A stretch of DNA of 64,000 nucleotides from Afipia sp. (lineage in GTDB: Bacteria; Pseudomonadota; Alphaproteobacteria; Rhizobiales; Xanthobacteraceae), in assembly GCA_024707075.1 (NCBI GenBank), contig JANQAK010000003.1:1178001-1242000 (forward strand). The letters are read 5' to 3'. The translations under genes and the position numbers were made by a program. Shown here piece after piece: positions 29,125 through 38,093 of the stretch. The stretch's first letter is position 1. Each line of letters begins with the position of its first letter. The notes under the pieces were generated by a model. The model was not told the DNA's origin. It made no database searches and worked only from the letters and a program-made list of their open reading frames with translations.

Positions 29125-30092
29125 AGCGATTTCTCATTGCGATCGCGCTCATCGCCGGCGCGGCCTGCGTTCCCTTTTTTCTGGAGCCACGCGGCTACGC
29201 CATCCGCGTTCTGTGCATCGCCCTGCTGTTTGCCGCGCTGGCGCAGGCATGGAACATCGTTGGCGGGTTAGCCCGCCAGACCTCGCTTGGCCATGCCGCG
29301 TTCTTTGGCGCAGGCGCCTATACATCGACGCTGCTGCTCATCAATTTCGGCATCTCGCCGTGGCTCGGCATGATCGCCGCCGCCGTCATCGGCGGCATCA
29401 TGGCGCTGCTGATCGCGCTGCCGACCATGCGGCTGCGCGGACACTATTTCGCGCTGGCCACACTGGCCTTCGCGGAAGTGATGCGGGTGATCGGCAATTC
29501 ATGGAGCAGCGTCACCGGCGGGCCAGTCGGCCTCTCGGTGCCGTTCAGGCCGGACTCGCTCTGGATGCTCCAGTTCAAGGTGGCGCGGCCTTATTTCTGG
29601 ATCATGCTGGCGGCGCTCATCGCCGTCACCGCCGTGTTCGTGGCAATCAGTTCGAGCAAGATCGGCTACAGGCTGCGCGCCATCCGGGAAAACGTGGACG
29701 CAGCAGAGGCGATCGGCATCGACACCGCAGGCACCAAGATCGTTGCCGCCGTCATCTCTGGCGCGATCACGGCGAGCCTTGGAACGCTCTATGCGCAGTT
29801 TCAGTTCTTCTTCGATCCGGACACGGTCTTCGGGTTGGCATCCATCTCGGTTCGTATCGCACTGATCGCGATTATCGGCGGCATCGGCACCGTGGCAGGC
29901 CCGATCATCGGCGCCCTTTTCATCATCCCACTTGAGGAATTAGCCAATACGTTTCTCTCGGGCGGCGCGGCCGGAGTGTCGCAACTGGCCTATGGCCTGC
30001 TGCTGATCGCCGTCATCCTGCTCGAACCGCGCGGTCTCATTGCGCTCTGGCGCAACGTCATCAACAAACTCTCACGGAGGGCATCCCCATGA
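29121..30092 (+). CDS. livM: Liv-type ABC transporter permease LivM (second system)
   Basis: A 323-residue permease. The GTG start at 29121 (MKRFLIAIALIAG) overlaps the livH stop by 4 nt (GTGA). The in-frame extension upstream is antisense-like sequence inside livH and is rejected. LivM motifs are visible: LAQAWNIVGGLARQTSLGHAAFFGAGAY, MRLRGHYFALATLAFAEVMR, and IIGGIGTVAGPIIGALF. It ends overlapping the livG start by ATGA. Confidence 0.93.
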   Translation: MKRFLIAIALIAGAACVPFFLEPRGYAIRVLCIALLFAALAQAWNIVGGLARQTSLGHAAFFGAGAYTSTLLLINFGISPWLGMIAAAVIGGIMALLIALPTMRLRGHYFALATLAFAEVMRVIGNSWSSVTGGPVGLSVPFRPDSLWMLQFKVARPYFWIMLAALIAVTAVFVAISSSKIGYRLRAIRENVDAAEAIGIDTAGTKIVAAVISGAITASLGTLYAQFQFFFDPDTVFGLASISVRIALIAIIGGIGTVAGPIIGALFIIPLEELANTFLSGGAAGVSQLAYGLLLIAVILLEPRGLIALWRNVINKLSRRASP

Positions 30093-30827
30093 CAGCCCCC
30101 CCTTCTTCAGGTGACCGGTCTCGGCAAAACGTTCGGTGGCCTTCGCGCGCTGTCCGACGTCACCATCACGATCAACCAAGGCGAGATCGTCGGCGTCATC
30201 GGGCCGAACGGCGCCGGCAAGACCACGCTGTTCAGCAATCTGGTCGGGCTTCACCGGCCCACCGCCGGGAAAATCATCTTCGACGGCAAGAACATCATCG
30301 ACCTGAAGCCGCATCTCATCGCAGCAGCCGGCATGGTGAAGACGTTCCAGAATGTCGCGCTGTTTCTTGAAGAGACCGTGCTCGACAACGTCCTGATCGG
30401 CGGGCTGATGCGGCACAATATCCCTCATGCGCGCACGCTGGCGATGACATGCCTGGAACGCGTCGGCATGGCCGCCATTTCCGGCAAGATCGCGAAGGAC
30501 CTGTCATTCCCCGAGCGCGCACGCGTCGAAGTGGCTCGCGCGCTCTGTACCGAGCCGAAGCTGCTGCTGCTCGACGAGGCCATGGCCGCGCTCAACCACG
30601 CCGAGATGGACGCCTTCATGGCGCTGGTGCGCACCTTGCGCACCGAGGGCCTGACCATCGTCATCATCGAGCACCACATGCGCGCAATCATGGCGCTGTG
30701 CGACCGCATCATCGCGCTCAATTTCGGCAAGGTCATCGCGGAAGGCACGCCCTCCGAAGTGGCCCGGCACCCTGAAGTCATCGCCGCCTATCTCGGCAAA
30801 GCCTATGCCGAGGAAGCCACGTCATGA
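30089..30827 (+). CDS. livG: Liv-type ABC transporter ATP-binding protein LivG (second system), 1-base insertion near start
   Basis: An ATPase of 245 residues after correction, with Walker A GPNGAGKTT, TFQNVALFLEETVLDNV and Walker B LLLLDEAMAAL. The expected ATG at 30089 overlaps the livM stop (ATGA), but the reading frame from it is lost at a C7 run (30096-30102). Deleting one C gives MTAPLLQVTGLGKTFGGL, a normal LivG N-terminus. As written, translation could only begin at an internal GTG/ATG around 30111, which lacks the first beta strand. The signature is LSFPERARVEVARAL, LivG-like. Confidence 0.88.
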
Positions 30828-31543
30828 CCGCGACTCCCCTGCTCGACATCAATGACCTGTGCGCCGGTTACGATGCTGGCAACGTCCTGCATCACATCAA
30901 CCTCAGCGTCGGCCGCGGCGAATTTGTCTGCGTGATCGGCGCGAACACTGCCGGCAAAAGCACACTGCTTCGCACCATTTCAGGACTGCTCCCGAACCGC
31001 TCAGGCCGCATCAGTTTCGACGGCCACGACCTCACGGAACTGCCTGCGCACAGGATTCCGGGCCTTGGCATCGCGCACGTTCCGGAGGGGCGGCATGTTT
31101 TCCCGGGGATGACGATCGAGGAAAACCTGATGCTGGGTGCTTTCTCGATCCGGACATCGAAGGATCTGGGCGGGCGCCGTGAGCAGATGCTCGGCATCTT
31201 CCCGCGGCTTCGCGAGCGGTTGTCGCAACTGGCCGGGACTTTGTCCGGGGGTGAGCAGCAGATGCTGGTGCTGGCGCGTGCGCTGATCATGAATCCGAAG
31301 CTGTTGCTGCTCGACGAACCGAGCCACGGACTTGCGCCCAAGATCGTTGATGAGCTTCACGAGACGCTTCAGAAGATCAATGCCACCGGCACCGCGATCC
31401 TGCTCGTCGAGCAAAACACCGTGCTGGCGCTTTCTGTCGCGACCCGAGGCTACGTGCTGGAATCCGGCGAGATCGTGCTCGCGGCCAGCAGCGCGGATCT
31501 GAGAAGCAACGATCGCGTCCGAACGGCCTATCTCGGCCTGTAG
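30824..31543 (+). CDS. livF: Liv-type ABC transporter ATP-binding protein LivF (second system)
   Basis: A 239-residue ATPase with Walker A-like GANTAGKST (Thr instead of the usual Gly at the fourth position of the loop), signature LSGGEQQ, Walker B LLLLDEPSHGLAP and the C-terminal RTAYLGL. ATG 30824 overlaps livG by 4 nt. It is the last gene of the operon and converges with the YegD-like gene 50 nt on, without a clear terminator between them. Confidence 0.92.
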   Translation: MTATPLLDINDLCAGYDAGNVLHHINLSVGRGEFVCVIGANTAGKSTLLRTISGLLPNRSGRISFDGHDLTELPAHRIPGLGIAHVPEGRHVFPGMTIEENLMLGAFSIRTSKDLGGRREQMLGIFPRLRERLSQLAGTLSGGEQQMLVLARALIMNPKLLLLDEPSHGLAPKIVDELHETLQKINATGTAILLVEQNTVLALSVATRGYVLESGEIVLAASSADLRSNDRVRTAYLGL

Positions 31544-31592
31544 ACGTTCCCGGCAAAAGATCCAGCGATTACACCGGTGCAAACTGACCTCG

Positions 31593-32846
31593 TCAGTAAG
31601 CACCATAGCGTTGCGCGGCTTCGATCGTCAGTCCCTTGCCGACAGCACCGAACGTATCGCCCTCAATGATTCGAGCGGCGGGGACGGCCTTGGTCATGGC
31701 ATTTCGCACGTGTGCGAGTTGCACCGACCCTCCGGTTAAAAACACCACTTCAATGTCGCCGGCCGTGAGCTGCGCCTGTTCGAGGCAAATTCTGATCCGC
31801 GCCGCGATGCGGGCAGCCAGTTGCTTTGTGTGGGTTACAAGCCCGGAACGCGCGATGGCCGCGCCCAGTCCCGGCTCAATCCATTCGAGCGGGATGTCGG
31901 CTTGCCGCTGATGCGACAAGGCGATCTTTGCATTCTCGACGTCCATCGCCAGCGTGTGCCCGCGCTGTTCGTCCAGCACACGGATGAGGCGATCGAACAG
32001 CTCAGGTTGTGCGGCCTCATAACGGACCTGCCGAACCTGAGTCATGATCTTCTGATCGTACATGCTATTGATGGTCGACCACGTCGCGAGATCGTGGAAA
32101 TAGCTCGACGGAGCGTGCAATCCCGCGCGCTTCATCTCGCTGCCGTATCCGAACAGCGGCATGATGACGCCAAGACTCAATTGTCGGTCGAAATCCGTGC
32201 CGCCGATCCGTACGCCGTCATTGGCGAGAATATCGGCTTTCCGGTCGGCCTTGCGGTGCCGCTCCGGGCTGAGGCGCACGATGGAGAAATCGGATGTGCC
32301 GCCACCGATGTCGGCGATCAGCGCGATCTGTTCTCCGGAAATTTCGCGCTCATAATCCAGCGCGGCGGCAATCGGCTCGAACTGGAACGTGACATCGCCG
32401 AAACCAATCTCCCGCGCAATGTCCCGGAGTGTTTGCTCCGCCTTGCGGTCGGCCTCGGGCGCATGATCGACAAAATGCACAGGCCGGCCGTGGACGACAT
32501 ATTTCAACTCATGGCCGATGGCCTGTTCGGCGCGCCGCTTCACGACGCCGAGATAGTAGGCGATGACGTCCCGGAAACTCGTGCGTTCGCGCCCCACTTT
32601 CGTGGTCTCGTCGATCAGCGCCGTGCCAAGAACCGATTTCAGGCTTCGCATCAGGCGGCCCGGCGTGCCTTCGACATAAGTCTCGATGGCCCTGCGACCG
32701 ATCAGAACGGCACCGTCCCGCTCATAGAAGATCGCGCTTGGAATGGTGGTGTGGCTGGCCTCCAGTTCTATCAAGACCGGCGCGCTGCCGACCAGAGTAC
32801 CAAGCGTCGTGTTCGACGTGCCGAAATCAAGTCCGCAGGCTGACAT
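31593..32846 (-). CDS. Hsp70-family protein, YegD-like
   Basis: A 417-residue protein containing the actin/Hsp70 ATPase fold but no full C-terminal substrate-binding domain. It has phosphate-1 GLDFGTSNTT at the N-terminus, phosphate-2 ADIGGGTSDFSIV and the adenosine motif VVFLTGGSVQLAHVR. Length and motif order match the YegD group of DnaK-like proteins, whose role is poorly known. ATG 32846 (MSACGLDFG) is the only sensible start. It is monocistronic and convergent with livF; the 239-nt gap to tex holds both divergent promoters. Confidence 0.85.
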   Translation of the reverse strand: MSACGLDFGTSNTTLGTLVGSAPVLIELEASHTTIPSAIFYERDGAVLIGRRAIETYVEGTPGRLMRSLKSVLGTALIDETTKVGRERTSFRDVIAYYLGVVKRRAEQAIGHELKYVVHGRPVHFVDHAPEADRKAEQTLRDIAREIGFGDVTFQFEPIAAALDYEREISGEQIALIADIGGGTSDFSIVRLSPERHRKADRKADILANDGVRIGGTDFDRQLSLGVIMPLFGYGSEMKRAGLHAPSSYFHDLATWSTINSMYDQKIMTQVRQVRYEAAQPELFDRLIRVLDEQRGHTLAMDVENAKIALSHQRQADIPLEWIEPGLGAAIARSGLVTHTKQLAARIAARIRICLEQAQLTAGDIEVVFLTGGSVQLAHVRNAMTKAVPAARIIEGDTFGAVGKGLTIEAAQRYGAY

Positions 32847-33085
32847 AGTTGCTCCCGAGAAGTGGTCCGTCTACCCACTTCGGAGCCATCGATCCACCAC
32901 TATCTTGCATGAATTTGCAGATGCGCCGACCATCCGACGTCGGCCGCGCCAGAAGCGACCACAGTTCATCCACAGATCCATTTTCCTGGGCAACGGGGTT
33001 GATGAATCGACGATCTGTGGTTCATAAGCCGTCTCCCTGCCGTCGCGATTCAGGATCGCGATTTTCTCCTAAGGAAAGATCTTGC

Positions 33086-35422
33086 GTGGCTAAAACAATC
33101 TCTCAACGGATCGCCGATGAGCTTGGTGTCCGCGAACAGCAGGTCGAGGCCGCGGTGACCATGCTTGACGGCGGCGCGACCGTGCCTTTCATCGCCAGAT
33201 ACCGCAAGGAAGCGACCGGCGCACTCGACGACGCGCAACTGCGCACGCTGGAAGAACGACTGACCTACCTGCGCGAGCTGGAAGAACGACGCGCGAGCAT
33301 TCTCAATTCGGTCCGCGAACAAGGCAAACTCGATGCAGCGCTGGAAGCCGCGATTCTCGCTGCGGACAGCAAGGGCCGTCTCGAAGACATCTATCTTCCA
33401 TTCAAGCCGAAACGGCGCACCAAGGCCGAGATCGCCAAAGAAGCCGGGCTGGAGCCGCTGGCCGAGCTGCTGCTGACGCAGCCTGAGAACGATCCGCAGG
33501 CGGTCGCAGCGCCCTTTATCAATGCCGACAAGCAGGTTGCCGACGCCGCAGCCGCTCTCGACGGCGCGCGGGCGATTCTGGTGGAGCGATTTGCCGAGGA
33601 TGCGGACCTGATCGGCATTCTCCGCGAGAAAATGTGGTCGGAGGGTGTGCTTGCCTCAAAGCTGCGTGACGGCAAGAAAGAAGCCGGCGCCAAGTTCAGC
33701 GACTATTTCGATTTCAGCGAACCGCTCCACAAGCTGCCGTCGCACCGGGTTCTTGCGATGTTCCGTGGCGAAAAGGAGGAAATCCTCGATCTGCAAATGC
33801 AGCCTGAACCGATCACTGCAACTCCCGCCGTGGCGAACTCCTATGAAGCGCGTATCATGCAGCGATTCGGGATCGCCGAGCGCGGGCGCCCCGGCGACCG
33901 CTGGCTGACGGAAACCGCGCGTTGGGCATGGCGTACCAAGATCCAGGTTCATCTCAACATCGATCTGCGGATGAGGCTGTGGACCGCCGCCGAGCAGGAA
34001 GCCGTCCGCGTATTTGCCTCGAACCTGCGCGATCTGCTGCTGGCGGCTCCCGCCGGCGCGCGCGCGACCATGGGACTCGATCCCGGCTTCCGCTCCGGCG
34101 TCAAGGTCGCCGTGGTCGACGCCACCGGCAAGGTGGTTGCCACCACTACGATCTATCCGCACGAGCCGCAGCGGCGCTGGGACGAAGCCCTTGCGATCCT
34201 CGGCAAACTCGCGCGCGAACACCGGGTCGAACTTGTCTCGATCGGCAATGGCACCGCCTCGCGTGAGACCGACAAGCTGGCGACCGAACTGGTGAAGCTG
34301 CTGCCGGAACTGAAGATGTCGAAGATCGTGGTGTCGGAGGCCGGCGCGTCGGTGTATTCGGCATCCGCCTTCGCCTCGGAGGAACTGCCTGAACTCGACG
34401 TGACGCTGCGCGGCGCTGTGTCGATTGCACGGCGGTTGCAGGATCCCTTAGCCGAACTGGTCAAGATCGATCCCAAGTCGATCGGCGTCGGCCAGTATCA
34501 GCACGATCTCGGCGAAGCCAAGCTGTCGCGCTCGCTTGATGCGGTGGTCGAAGACTGCGTGAACGCCGTCGGTGTCGATGCCAACACCGCGTCGGCACCG
34601 CTGCTGGCGCGTGTCTCGGGCATTGGTTCGGGACTGGCGCAAAGCATCGTGCAACATCGCGACGCGAACGGGCCGTTCAAATCACGCAAGGCGCTGAAAG
34701 AAGTCCCACGGCTAGGCCCCAAGGCATTCGAGCAATGTGCGGGCTTTCTGCGCATCACCAATGGTGAAGACCCTCTCGATGCCTCCGGCGTGCATCCGGA
34801 AGCCTATCCGGTGGTCCGGCGCATCCTCGCGGCGACCAAAAGCGACATCAAGGCGCTGATCGGCAACACGGACGTGCTACGCCAGGTCAAGCCGCAGACA
34901 TTCGTCGATGACACGTTCGGCCTTCCGACGGTCACCGACATCCTGCGCGAACTGGAAAAGCCCGGCCGCGATCCACGTCCCGCTTTCAAGGCCGCGGTCT
35001 TCAAGGAGGGCGTCGAAACCCTGAAGGACCTGAAGGCCGGCATGGTGCTGGAAGGCGCGGTCACCAACGTGGCGGCATTCGGGGCATTCGTCGATATCGG
35101 CGTGCATCAGGATGGTCTGGTGCACATTTCAGCCATGTCGAAGACCTTCATCAAGGATCCGCGCGAAGTCGTGAAGCCTGGCGATATTGTGCGGGTCAAG
35201 GTTCTGGACGTTGACGTGCCGCGCAAGCGCATCGCCTTGACGCTGCGCCTTGATGACGAGACAGGCGCCAAGCCGGAGCGATCGTCGCCGGGCACTTCGC
35301 GAAACAATGTCCGCACCAGCATGCCTCCCTCCGTTGCCAAAAATACATCCAGACCTCAGCAAGGCGCGGGCGGCGCGCTTGCGGATGCCATGCGCCGGGC
35401 GGCGGAGAAACAAAAGCTATAA
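33086..35422 (+). CDS. tex: Tex-family RNA-binding transcription accessory protein
   Basis: A 778-residue cytoplasmic nucleic-acid-binding protein. Order: Tex N-terminal helical domain ([22 protein letters not shown]), YqgF/RuvC-like domain beginning [17 protein letters not shown], helix-hairpin-helix region ([20 protein letters not shown]), and a C-terminal S1 domain ([21 protein letters not shown]...). The GTG at 33086 (MAKTISQ) has an AAGGAAAG ribosome site and gives the usual length. The longer frame to 32849 extends into the intergenic region and lacks conserved sequence. Confidence 0.94.
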   Translation: MAKTISQRIADELGVREQQVEAAVTMLDGGATVPFIARYRKEATGALDDAQLRTLEERLTYLRELEERRASILNSVREQGKLDAALEAAILAADSKGRLEDIYLPFKPKRRTKAEIAKEAGLEPLAELLLTQPENDPQAVAAPFINADKQVADAAAALDGARAILVERFAEDADLIGILREKMWSEGVLASKLRDGKKEAGAKFSDYFDFSEPLHKLPSHRVLAMFRGEKEEILDLQMQPEPITATPAVANSYEARIMQRFGIAERGRPGDRWLTETARWAWRTKIQVHLNIDLRMRLWTAAEQEAVRVFASNLRDLLLAAPAGARATMGLDPGFRSGVKVAVVDATGKVVATTTIYPHEPQRRWDEALAILGKLAREHRVELVSIGNGTASRETDKLATELVKLLPELKMSKIVVSEAGASVYSASAFASEELPELDVTLRGAVSIARRLQDPLAELVKIDPKSIGVGQYQHDLGEAKLSRSLDAVVEDCVNAVGVDANTASAPLLARVSGIGSGLAQSIVQHRDANGPFKSRKALKEVPRLGPKAFEQCAGFLRITNGEDPLDASGVHPEAYPVVRRILAATKSDIKALIGNTDVLRQVKPQTFVDDTFGLPTVTDILRELEKPGRDPRPAFKAAVFKEGVETLKDLKAGMVLEGAVTNVAAFGAFVDIGVHQDGLVHISAMSKTFIKDPREVVKPGDIVRVKVLDVDVPRKRIALTLRLDDETGAKPERSSPGTSRNNVRTSMPPSVAKNTSRPQQGAGGALADAMRRAAEKQKL

Positions 35423-35492
35423 GGCGAGACCGCCTCAACGCTCGTTGAATAGCCGCTCATAGCGGCTTTCCGTCCGGTGCGGCGATGGCTGA

Positions 35493-35523
35493 CGTGATTC
35501 CAGAATTGGCGTGATTCCAGAAT
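35493..35523. repeat. 14-bp direct repeat
   Basis: CGTGATTCCAGAAT occurs at 35493-35506 and again at 35510-35523. It lies between the tex stop and the terminator at 35541. No function is assigned. Confidence 0.5.
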
Positions 35524-35540
35524 CGGAGAAGCAACGAAAA

Positions 35541-35568
35541 GGGCGTTCCGAGTGACCTCGGAACGCCC
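35541..35568 (-). terminator. Strong intrinsic terminator
   Basis: Stem GGGCGTTCCGAG / CTCGGAACGCCC (12 bp, 4-nt loop) is followed on the minus strand by TTTTCGTT and on the plus strand by TTCCCC. It best terminates the minus-strand small transcript downstream of HU and may also stop tex transcription. Confidence 0.85.
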
Positions 35569-35626
35569 TTCCCCTATCCTCGCTGAACCAGGCGGAAAGA
35601 CCGCCCTGTCCGAAGCTCTGCTGAGC

Positions 35627-35671
35627 TTAGCGGGCGATCCCAGCGAGGTGACAGCGCTTGGAATGAGACAC
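35627..35671 (-). CDS. 14-residue putative peptide (MSHSKRCHLAGIAR)
   Basis: GTG at 35671 is preceded at a 6-nt distance by a near-perfect ribosome binding site (AAAGGAGGT). The ORF runs 14 codons to TAA, and the stop codon's AA begins the first stem-loop of the transcript. The peptide is basic with one Cys and two His. Unusually good initiation for such a short ORF argues for translation or a leader-peptide role, but no leader-regulated gene follows before the terminator. Confidence 0.4.
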   Translation of the reverse strand: MSHSKRCHLAGIAR

Positions 35672-35750
35672 TGGACCACCTCCTTTCGTTGTTAACGACA
35701 AGAAGCATATAGGGGCACGACAAAAAATCGAAAGCCCCCGAAACCAATCC

Positions 35751-36050
35751 TCAGACAGCGTCCTTGGCAGCCTTCACAGGCCGTGCGCGGACGATCTTGC
35801 GGGCCGGTTTGGCCTTGAACGTCATCGGCTCGCCGGTGAAGGGATTGGTGCCCTTGCGGGCCTTGGTCGCCGGCTTCTTGATGACAACAAACTTTGCGAA
35901 ACCGGGCACCAGGAAGACACCAGTCTTCTTCAGTTCCTTGTAGCCGATGACAGCGAGCGTCTCGAGGACGCCCTTGACATCCTTCTTCGCGATTTCATTG
36001 GTCTCAGCGATCTTCTCGATAAGCTGCGACTTCGTCATTTGCGTGGACAT
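35751..36050 (-). CDS. HU-family DNA-binding protein
   Basis: A 99-residue histone-like protein. ATG 36050 (MSTQMTKSQLIEKIAE) follows GGGAG; the frame extends to 36155 but that part is not conserved-looking. The HU fold is seen as N-terminal helices (SQLIEKIAETNEIAKKDVKGVLETL), the beta core VPGFAKFVVIKKPATKARKGTNPFTGEPMTFKAKPAR (the DNA-binding arm) and a basic tail KIVRARPVKAAKDAV. The motif FTGEP replaces the more usual PQTGEE-type arm. It bends or compacts DNA and is expected to be highly expressed. Confidence 0.9.
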   Translation of the reverse strand: MSTQMTKSQLIEKIAETNEIAKKDVKGVLETLAVIGYKELKKTGVFLVPGFAKFVVIKKPATKARKGTNPFTGEPMTFKAKPARKIVRARPVKAAKDAV

Positions 36051-36344
36051 TGTAACTCCCATTGATTCGTACAGGAGCACATTACCCTCATTACAGCCCT
36101 GAAAAGAGCCACTTCCTGAAAGGAAGTCACTTTTGGGGCTGTTTTCACAGGTCAAATGCGTACAGGTGCCCGTTCAGGCCTTAAATTACGGCCTTTCCGA
36201 AGGGATCAGCGTGCTGAGGCGTCCCTTTTGATGCGTAACGGAAGAGGCCAGACAGGAGGCGGCCCGGCAAGGATCAGGGAACTAACACCTGATGGACGAG
36301 GGCCGGATCGCGGCCCCGGGGGAAATACCGGGGCAACCGGTCAA
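36051..36344. other. Hairpin-rich intergenic region upstream of HU
   Basis: Nearly 300 nt without a gene. It contains several self-complementary blocks: ACTTCCT-GAA-AGGAAGT flanked by AAAAG/CTTTT (about 36101-36134), GGCC-TTAAATTAC-GGCC (36177-36193), TCAGC-GT-GCTGA nested in AAGGGA/TCCCTT (about 36200-36229), and CCCCGG-GGGAAATA-CCGGGG (about 36314-36333). These may form the HU leader or an unannotated RNA. No match to a known riboswitch class was recognised. Confidence 0.35.
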
Positions 36345-36677
36345 TCACGCGCGGCCCAAAGCCGGCATCGTCAGCAGCTTGTCAGCCGGCTCCCACTTCG
36401 CTGCCGCTTCGAGGGCGGATTTCAGCAACTCGATGTCTTGCGCGGATGTGGGCCGCCAACCGCAGGGGCACGGCTGATTTTGATGCTGTTCCGCCACCTG
36501 GCGGTAGAGCGTTCCGAACGCATTGGCCATGACATTCATCACCGCCATCGGCATCAGGCCCGAGACATCGAGCGCACGGCCGAACGCCATCATCAGCACA
36601 CGATCGAGATCCGCCTGAATCGTCCGGCGATCGCCGAAGCCGAAAACATCCTGCTGCTCCAGCATTTGTTTTTCCAT
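36345..36677 (-). CDS. Conserved-looking small protein of unknown function
   Basis: A 110-residue cytoplasmic protein (MEKQMLEQQDVFGFGDRRTIQADLDRVLMM...). It has a Met-rich central helix region (ALDVSGLMPMAVMNVMANAFG) and a CPCGWRP motif that could bind metal, followed by an acidic helical tail. There is no signal peptide or transmembrane segment. The high third-position GC and a single clean frame support it as real. The gene lies alone between HU and the Old Yellow Enzyme gene. Confidence 0.6.
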   Translation of the reverse strand: MEKQMLEQQDVFGFGDRRTIQADLDRVLMMAFGRALDVSGLMPMAVMNVMANAFGTLYRQVAEQHQNQPCPCGWRPTSAQDIELLKSALEAAAKWEPADKLLTMPALGRA

Positions 36678-36815
36678 TGCCGCTCACTGATATGCCGTCG
36701 GAGTTGTCTCGACATCTCTATGCCTGTGGCGAACGATGCTCAATACACTCCGGCAGGCGTCAGATTAGAAGGCCTCGAAGAGCTCAGCAGCAATTCATCG
36801 GTTGCTGAAAAGAAG

Positions 36816-37943
36816 TCAGGCGATACGAGCCTCGAGCTCCTTCAACGTGGGATAGTCGGTGTATCCTGCCTCCTCGCCGCCGTAGAACGTCGCCCTGTTG
36901 TAAGGATTGAGCGGCGCTCCGGACCTGACGCGTTCAACGAGATCAGGATTGGAGATAAACGTGCGGCCGAAAGCAATGGCGTCTGCATGACCTGCCGACA
37001 CGGCGGCCTCCGCAGACTTGCCGTCGAAGCCGCCTGCGGAAATCAGGACGCCGTGCCACATCGGCCTGAACAATTCCATCGCCGACGGCGCGTTCGCATG
37101 GTTCACCTCGGCGCGGCCGGCACCGCTGCTGCGCGGCTCGACGAAATGCAGATAGGCCAGGCCGAGCGGATCAAGTGAGCGGATCACATAACTATAAAGC
37201 GGCATCGGATCCGGCTCACCGCTGTCGTTCGCAACGCCGTATGGTGACAAGCGCACCGCAACGCGATTCGCTCCCCATACGCCGATAACAGCGTCGGCTA
37301 TTTCAAGCAGAAGCCGCGCGCGATTGGCGATCGATCCGCCATATTGATCGGTGCGCAGATTGGTCCGCGACTGAAGGAACTGCTCGATCAGATATCCATT
37401 CGCGCCATGCAACTCGATTCCATCAAAACCCGCTTCCATTGCATTGAGCGCGCCCTGACGGAAACTCTCGATCACGCCGGCGATCTCATCAGTCTCCAGC
37501 GCGCGCGGCGTCTCGTAAGGCGCCTGCGTCCCGGATGCCGTCATCGTATTGCCGGGAATCGGCACAGCAGACGGTGCAACCGGCAGCCCGCCGCCGGGCT
37601 GGAACGAGGAATGCGAGACGCGCCCCACATGCCAGAGCTGAAGGAAGATCACTCCTCCCTTCGCATGAACGGCGTCGGTCACCTCCCGCCATCCCTTGAT
37701 CTGCTCGCTCGAATAGATGCCGGGCGTGCCGGGATTCCCGCGCCCCGACGGCACGACAGGAGATGCCTCTGCGATGATCAGCCCGCCGGCTGTGGCACGT
37801 TGAGCATAATATTCCGCATTCAACGTGCGAGCCGCGAAGCTGTTCTTCTCCGCGCGCATTCGGGTCAGCGGCGCCATGACAACGCGATGGCTGAGCGTAT
37901 ACGGCCCGACCTGCAACGGCGAAAACAGCGAAGGGGGAATCAT
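36816..37943 (-). CDS. Old Yellow Enzyme-family NADH:flavin oxidoreductase (alkene reductase)
   Basis: A 375-residue FMN-dependent TIM-barrel enzyme that reduces activated C=C bonds of enones, nitroesters or maleimides. ATG 37943 (MIPPSLFSPLQVGPYTLSHRVVMAPLTRMRA) is the family N-terminus; the frame to 37994 is not conserved. The substrate-binding HGANGYL (His/Asn pair), active-site LWHVGRVSH and FMN-phosphate GFDGKSAEAAVSAGHADAIAFGR are all present, so the enzyme should be active. It is monocistronic; no linked regulator is visible. Confidence 0.92.
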   Translation of the reverse strand: MIPPSLFSPLQVGPYTLSHRVVMAPLTRMRAEKNSFAARTLNAEYYAQRATAGGLIIAEASPVVPSGRGNPGTPGIYSSEQIKGWREVTDAVHAKGGVIFLQLWHVGRVSHSSFQPGGGLPVAPSAVPIPGNTMTASGTQAPYETPRALETDEIAGVIESFRQGALNAMEAGFDGIELHGANGYLIEQFLQSRTNLRTDQYGGSIANRARLLLEIADAVIGVWGANRVAVRLSPYGVANDSGEPDPMPLYSYVIRSLDPLGLAYLHFVEPRSSGAGRAEVNHANAPSAMELFRPMWHGVLISAGGFDGKSAEAAVSAGHADAIAFGRTFISNPDLVERVRSGAPLNPYNRATFYGGEEAGYTDYPTLKELEARIA

Positions 37944-38093
37944 GTGCGACCTCTGGGTAGCCTTATCGAAAACGAGAGGCTGCAATGGTGCCACAGATCG
38001 CCATCCGGCACATAACCGACCGACGTCATGGGTGATATGCCGTGTGATCCAGAAATCCGGAATACCGCCCGGAGGGATGCCGCTTGCGCGATG

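Larger units (their letters stand above)
35538..35699 (-). ncRNA. Candidate small RNA with tiny ORF and three stem-loops
   Basis: On the minus strand, after HU, a compact unit can be read. A -10-like TATATG (35711-35706) has a CTTTCG -35 candidate 17 nt upstream. A textbook AAAGGAGGTG ribosome site precedes a 14-codon ORF. Three hairpins follow: AAGCTC-loop-GAGCTT (35613-35628), GGCGG-loop-CCGCC (35591-35605) and a 12-bp terminator stem (35541-35568) followed by TTTTCGTT. The predicted length is about 160 nt. It resembles small stable or dual-function RNAs in form only. It could be an independent sRNA or a processed HU 3' UTR. Confidence 0.45.

Noticed and set aside
35676-35687. 16S rRNA 3' end (CACCTCCTTT-like string on + strand)
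   Set aside because: It is the reverse complement of a ribosome binding site, with no adjoining rRNA helix sequence.
36156-37178. 340-codon + strand ORF
   Set aside because: Crosses the reverse strand of two better-supported genes and has no recognisable fold.
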